Source: Basidiobolus meristosporus CBS 931.73 (Eukaryota > Basidiobolomycota > Basidiobolomycetes > Basidiobolales > Basidiobolaceae). From it: a DNA stretch of 31,821 nt. Location of the stretch: positions 1-31,821 of the forward strand of contig MCFE01000836.1 of NCBI GenBank assembly GCA_002104905.1, written 5' to 3'. The position numbers and the translations under genes are program-made. The notes beneath the pieces were generated by a model. The model was not told the DNA's origin and searched no databases. It saw nothing but the letters and a program-made list of their open reading frames with translations. Shown here one piece after another: positions 28,974-31,821 of this stretch. How positions within the stretch are numbered: the stretch's first letter is position 1; each line of letters begins with the position of its first letter.

Positions 28974-30113
28974 ATGTTGGATCCGTTTGAGTTCTCACCA
29001 AATGATTTTAGTATGGCCCAAGTGTCTATGATGAGCCTTCATACAGATATTTGGGCACTACTGATTAATCTAGTAGAACTAGATACCTCAGAGAGTCAAC
29101 AAAGATGGAAGAATTTGAGTAGAAAGCTGTGGCATGAGTTCTACATCAAGATGCCAGCCAATGTATGTAAAAAGATATATAACAAGACAAGTATTGAAAT
29201 CAAGAATGAGCTGAGAGTGAGGGGATTTGACGAGGAAGCCGCGCAAAAACGATTCTGCGCGCAATTTGCACAGTACGGGCCGGATGCGCCCGTTCGTGCC
29301 TCAACTTTGGGAACCAAAGAGATTTTGAATGAGTTTTTGCCTCAAATGACTAATGTACTACGTGATATATTAGTAGAGCTAAGTGGCTTCCAAGAGCAAT
29401 ATACACAGGACTCATCCAGGCAACAGCTCCAAAGTATCAGACAGAGGGTAAGTGAATACCTTGAGGAATCAGATGGTGAGCTTCAGGAGGAAGAATACAG
29501 ACCGCAAGCAACATCGTCCAGATTGCGCCAGCACGCCTTGCTGGATTCCCTACCATCTCTTGCAACCACAGCGCGCCGGCGCACGTCAGTCCAGACTACG
29601 CCAACACCCTTTACCAGAACGCCCCGCGTCAAGTCAACGCGCGCGCTTCAGAGCAAAACTACCAGAACTCGCCAAACTGCTCATTTAGACACAAGTTCAT
29701 TGGAGCGGACCGAGTCGCGTCAACATGCGGCATCACATCAAACTCAGCCAAGGGCCATCTCAACGCGTCAAGGCGCGCCTGCGCGTGCCGTTTTGCCTGA
29801 CCATCAGCGAGTTACTTCTGGTGAACTGACTGATGATGACCAACATGAAGTGACTCAACCACCGAAGCCCTTGGCAAGTAAAAGAACGCGTCAGCGCGTG
29901 GCACTACAGGCCGGTTCAGTTGGTTCAGTCAGAGCAATTCAGCGCGGCCAAGCTGCAGCATTGCACTCATCAACTAGGAGGCAAAATACTGACTACAAAT
30001 ACACAAGTAGCCAAGATAATAGTCAGCCAGGAAGTAGTATAGGTGTGCAAAGTGAGTCACTACCAAATGCTTCAGTAGTAATCCCTGTGAGAAAAAAACC
30101 CAGGAGAAGATGA
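28974..30113 (+). CDS. accessory protein of the DNA transposon, unknown family
   Basis: This is a single intact ORF of 379 residues starting at ATG 28974, the only unbroken long gene in the element. Residues about 15-165 look folded and mostly helical, with SMMSLHTDIWALLINLVELD, SQQRWKNLSRKLWHEFYIKM and TKEILNEFLPQMTNVLRDIL, then an acidic stretch (EYLEESDGELQEEE). Residues 170-370 are low-complexity, rich in Thr, Ser, Arg and Gln with recurring TR, STR and TRQ words, and end in a basic VRKKPRRR that would serve as nuclear localisation signal. Harbinger elements usually encode a second, Myb/SANT protein that brings the transposase to the nucleus and the DNA ends. This ORF sits where that gene would be but has no Trp-spaced Myb repeat that I can recognise. 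I infer an analogous role. Confidence 0.6.
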   Translation: MLDPFEFSPNDFSMAQVSMMSLHTDIWALLINLVELDTSESQQRWKNLSRKLWHEFYIKMPANVCKKIYNKTSIEIKNELRVRGFDEEAAQKRFCAQFAQYGPDAPVRASTLGTKEILNEFLPQMTNVLRDILVELSGFQEQYTQDSSRQQLQSIRQRVSEYLEESDGELQEEEYRPQATSSRLRQHALLDSLPSLATTARRRTSVQTTPTPFTRTPRVKSTRALQSKTTRTRQTAHLDTSSLERTESRQHAASHQTQPRAISTRQGAPARAVLPDHQRVTSGELTDDDQHEVTQPPKPLASKRTRQRVALQAGSVGSVRAIQRGQAAALHSSTRRQNTDYKYTSSQDNSQPGSSIGVQSESLPNASVVIPVRKKPRRR

Positions 30114-30696
30114 TGCGATTGCTTTGAATCGCTCACATTTGTAATGATCCCGACAACCCTTTTTTTTTGCGATCCAAATCAAGCCATCGCAAATCAGTGA
30201 TCATCAAATTTTTGATATAAGTAATATCAAGGTCGTCTCACATTTGAGACAGAACCCCTATAAATAAACACCCTGCATATATATACGTCATCTGTAATAC
30301 CAGTGCAGCTATTGGATCTGTTTTGCACCTACACAATTGCTTGCGTGCTAGCTATGACACCTTGTCCAATCACTAGGATCAGGGATTTACTTGCTCAATG
30401 GGCAAAATGGGATATTTGATGGCAAATCAGGTAGCTTTTTCAGTAGTCAATGAGCCAATTGGGGGCTGCCAGCTTCAGGATACTTTTGGACCAATTAACC
30501 ACTGAGATACCGTCCAATTGGAGTGAGGGTAACCAAAATGGTAAGTATCAGTGTAGTTTATAGTGTGATACACATTTATTTCCATTTACATTAAAGAAAC
30601 ATATCCAAATACCGGATTTTACCTGCCATTAATAGCGGTATCCAATGCGCACACGTGATGCAAGCATTACGAGTTGGCGCAATCATCCGCGCCAAC
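30114..30696. other. non-coding 3' part of the DNA transposon
   Basis: No coding frame. It begins with the 3' end of the accessory gene and a run of nine T (30160-30168), and continues as AT-rich sequence up to the right subterminal repeats. The TATAAATAAA at 30259-30268 contains AATAAA and may be the polyadenylation signal of the accessory gene. Confidence 0.45.
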
Positions 30697-30775
30697 CTCA
30701 TTGTGTCAGATTGTGCCATAGTGTGCAAGATTGTCCCGCATAGTGCAAAATTGTCCAAGAACAATCCTGCCTTCT
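30697..30775. repeat. right subterminal repeats of the DNA transposon
   Basis: The words GATTGTGCC-ATAGTGTGCAA, GATTGTCCC-GCATAGTGCAA and AATTGTCC-AAGAAC follow each other as imperfect direct repeats of about 20 bases. They share the ATAGTG core with the left-end block, as expected for transposase-binding sites at both ends. Confidence 0.65.
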
Positions 30776-30858
30776 GGTAGCTATAATATTGCGCCCAATC
30801 ATTTCTTTACGACCGCGGATTGCGCCACGCGCCCTGGCACGGTATGATGGCACAAGTC

Positions 30859-30929
30859 TAATATCTATGTGCTTGGTTCTAGCATGAAAAGTTGGATTTC
30901 TACCTAATTGTGTACATCCTTGATTATCT
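30859..30929 (-). pseudogene. copia RNase H tail, copy 2, 5' piece (split by the DNA transposon)
   Basis: On the minus strand it reads SDNQGCTQLGRNPTFHARTK and HIDI, then runs into the DNA transposon end. It continues on the far side of that element at 27453-27291 with the FILEAIENN...IADIFAKSLAK block. One base is missing near its start compared with copy 1 (CAGATAATC versus CAAGATAACC), so it is out of frame even without the insertion. Confidence 0.82.
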
Positions 30930-30934
30930 GATAT

Positions 30935-31278
30935 TATATGTAAGAGTCTTGGAGATATTGGAAGTGATTTGGAGAACAAGTAGATTATGTGGTTTTCACT
31001 TAATGATTCATTGAATGTAAAAGTAGTATTTATACTTTTACCTGTCCTGGCATTACAAACTGTAGAATAGGTTAAGAAGGTCCCAAGAGCATGTGTGCAA
31101 AGTTGGGGCTGTTTGGACAACTTTGAGAATTTTCATGTTCTGGGTACCTGGTATTTTGGTGAAAATATTCTAAGTAAATCCCAACAGGAATTTGGTCAGT
31201 ATTCTCTAGGATTTGAAGGTGATGATCTAAGTGACTAAGTTAGGTGAATATTTAGGTGGAAATACAAATTTGTACACA
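30935..31278 (-). repeat. LTR copy A, inserted inside RNase H with target-site duplication
   Basis: 344 bp, starting TGTGTACAAATTTG on the minus strand and ending CTTACATATA (a worn form of CTTACAACA). It is flanked by GATAT on both sides (30930-30934 and 31279-31283), the 5-bp duplication expected of copia integrase. It retains the 17-bp segment missing from copies B and C. No internal element sequence is attached, so it behaves as a solo LTR. Confidence 0.87.
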
Positions 31279-31283
31279 GATAT

Positions 31284-31821
31284 AAAGTAATTGGCATTTT
31301 TTGACATATGCCTAAATCTGTGAAAAGCTTTCTTAGCCACATTGCTTCTTTTGTAGCTTCACAGGCTACCATATACTCTGCCTCTGTGTGAGAAAGTGCT
31401 ATGGCTGGTAGCTTTCTTGAATTCCATGAAATTACTCCTTTACAGTAAAGAAAGGTGCATCCTGTGGTGGATCTTCTTTCATCCAAATTTTGTCCCCAAT
31501 CAGCATCAGAGTATCCCATAAGATCCTGTTCTGAATCTTTATAAGTGTATCTTAAGCAGATATCAGCAGTTCCTTTTAGGTATCTAAAAATCTGCTTAAC
31601 TGCTGCAATATGATCAGATCCATAGTTCTGATTATGTTGGCTGACAACTCCCACTGAATATGAGATAACTGGACATGTTCCAAGCAGGATATACATCAGA
31701 CTGCCAACCATATATTGATAAGGGAAGTCAGGGCTTTCAGATTGGCACAGCTCTCTTAATTTGGTTGAGTTTTGACCAAGTTAAGGTTTGTCTCCATTGG
31801 GGTAGCTGCTGGTTTACAGTC
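31284..31821 (-). pseudogene. copia reverse transcriptase end and RNase H (N-terminal part)
   Basis: Landmarks on the minus strand are CKPAATPMETNLNL (the usual end-of-RT motif), then YQYMVGSLMYI, YLKGTADICLRY, GYSDADWGQNLDERRSTTGC (RNase H Asp), KLPAIALSHTEAEYMVACEA (RNase H Glu) and WLRKLFTDLGI. It is cut at 31283 by LTR copy A. A one-base frameshift lies near 31755 between KTQPN and QLRELC, so even this part is not open. It continues past the right edge. Confidence 0.88.

Larger units (their letters stand above)
27454..30858. mobile_element. DNA transposon with DDE_Tnp_4 (PIF/Harbinger-type) transposase and divergent accessory gene
   Basis: The 3,405-bp element lies inside the RNase H tail of the minus-strand copia. 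Its ends are GACTTGT (27454-27460) and ACAAGTC (30852-30858), perfect 7-bp terminal inverted repeats (8 bp if the adjoining A/T is counted). They are flanked by TAATA on both sides (27449-27453 and 30859-30863). Removing the element and one TAATA restores the copia sequence seen uninterrupted at 26890-26900. The flank allows a 5-bp duplication or a 3-bp one (TAA, AAT or ATA) with slightly longer ends; TAA would match the Harbinger TWA preference. Inside are a broken transposase on the minus strand and an accessory gene on the plus strand. Confidence 0.88.
26368..31821 (-). mobile_element. Ty1/copia retrotransposon, minus strand, 3' part, rearranged and carrying a nested DNA transposon
   Basis: Read on the minus strand from the right edge: reverse transcriptase/RNase H coding sequence (31821-31284); an LTR inserted in RNase H (31278-30935); the RNase H tail (30929-30859), split by a DNA transposon and resuming at 27453-27291; an LTR (27276-26947); a second RNase H tail (26946-26712); and the outermost 3' LTR (26697-26368). 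It inserted head-to-head against the plus-strand element. The 5' LTR, gag, protease and integrase lie past the window edge. Everything seen is broken by insertions or frameshifts. Confidence 0.85.

Noticed and set aside
30698-31120. A 140-codon minus-strand ORF as a gene.
   Set aside because: It is a chance chimera reading through LTR copy A, a piece of RNase H and the DNA transposon end.
1-31821. CRISPR array, bacterial-type operon or biosynthetic gene cluster.
   Set aside because: The window has eukaryotic spliced genes. No regularly spaced repeats were seen, and the neighbouring genes have unrelated functions.

Overview
The window looks like nuclear DNA of a filamentous or early-diverging fungus. 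Genes are carried on both strands and are broken by many short introns of about 40-145 bp with GT...AG ends and CTAAC/CTGAC-like branch sites. There are no operons. The uS11 (RPS14) N-terminus and the ACSL-type acyl-CoA synthetase read closer to the animal forms than to the yeast forms, and a mitochondrial glycine C-acetyltransferase is present. This hints at an early-diverging fungal lineage rather than a yeast, but I cannot name the species from sequence alone.

Region 1 (about 1-22.5 kb) is ordinary gene-bearing DNA. In order it holds: a doubtful minus-strand ORF at the left edge; a four-exon Myb/SANT (trihelix-like) DNA-binding protein (2258-3508, +); a probable membrane-anchored disordered protein (5047-6347, +); the RPS14 gene, whose first coding exon is only the ATG (7130-7729, +); a long, intron-rich coiled-coil gene with a basic disordered tail (7955-11836, -) convergent with RPS14; glycine C-acetyltransferase with three exons (13354-14775, +); a two-exon C2H2 zinc-finger factor (17828-18929, +); and a long-chain acyl-CoA synthetase (20158 to about 22480, -). 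Intergenic stretches of 1-3 kb separate them, and I see no convincing genes or RNA genes there.

Region 2 (about 22.7-31.8 kb) is a transposon island. It starts with AT-rich decayed sequence, including a stretch that resembles the LTR family further right. A plus-strand Ty1/copia element follows (5' LTR 24699-25045, broken gag, protease and start of integrase). It is cut inside the integrase by a minus-strand copia element of the same family (26368 to beyond the right edge). The 3' end of that minus-strand element has been rebuilt: one LTR (30935-31278) sits inside the RNase H reading frame, flanked by 5-bp GATAT target duplications. The block 'RNase H tail + LTR' is then present twice in tandem, as expected from unequal recombination between that inserted LTR and the native 3' LTR. 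A 3.4-kb DNA transposon with a DDE_Tnp_4/Harbinger-type transposase and a divergent accessory gene (27454-30858) then jumped into one of the duplicated tails, leaving TAATA on both sides.

The most informative part of the window is this readable order of four insertion or recombination events, together with the accessory protein of the DNA transposon, which has no Myb/SANT domain that I can recognise. The genes in region 1 are unrelated housekeeping and regulatory genes and do not form a pathway cluster.
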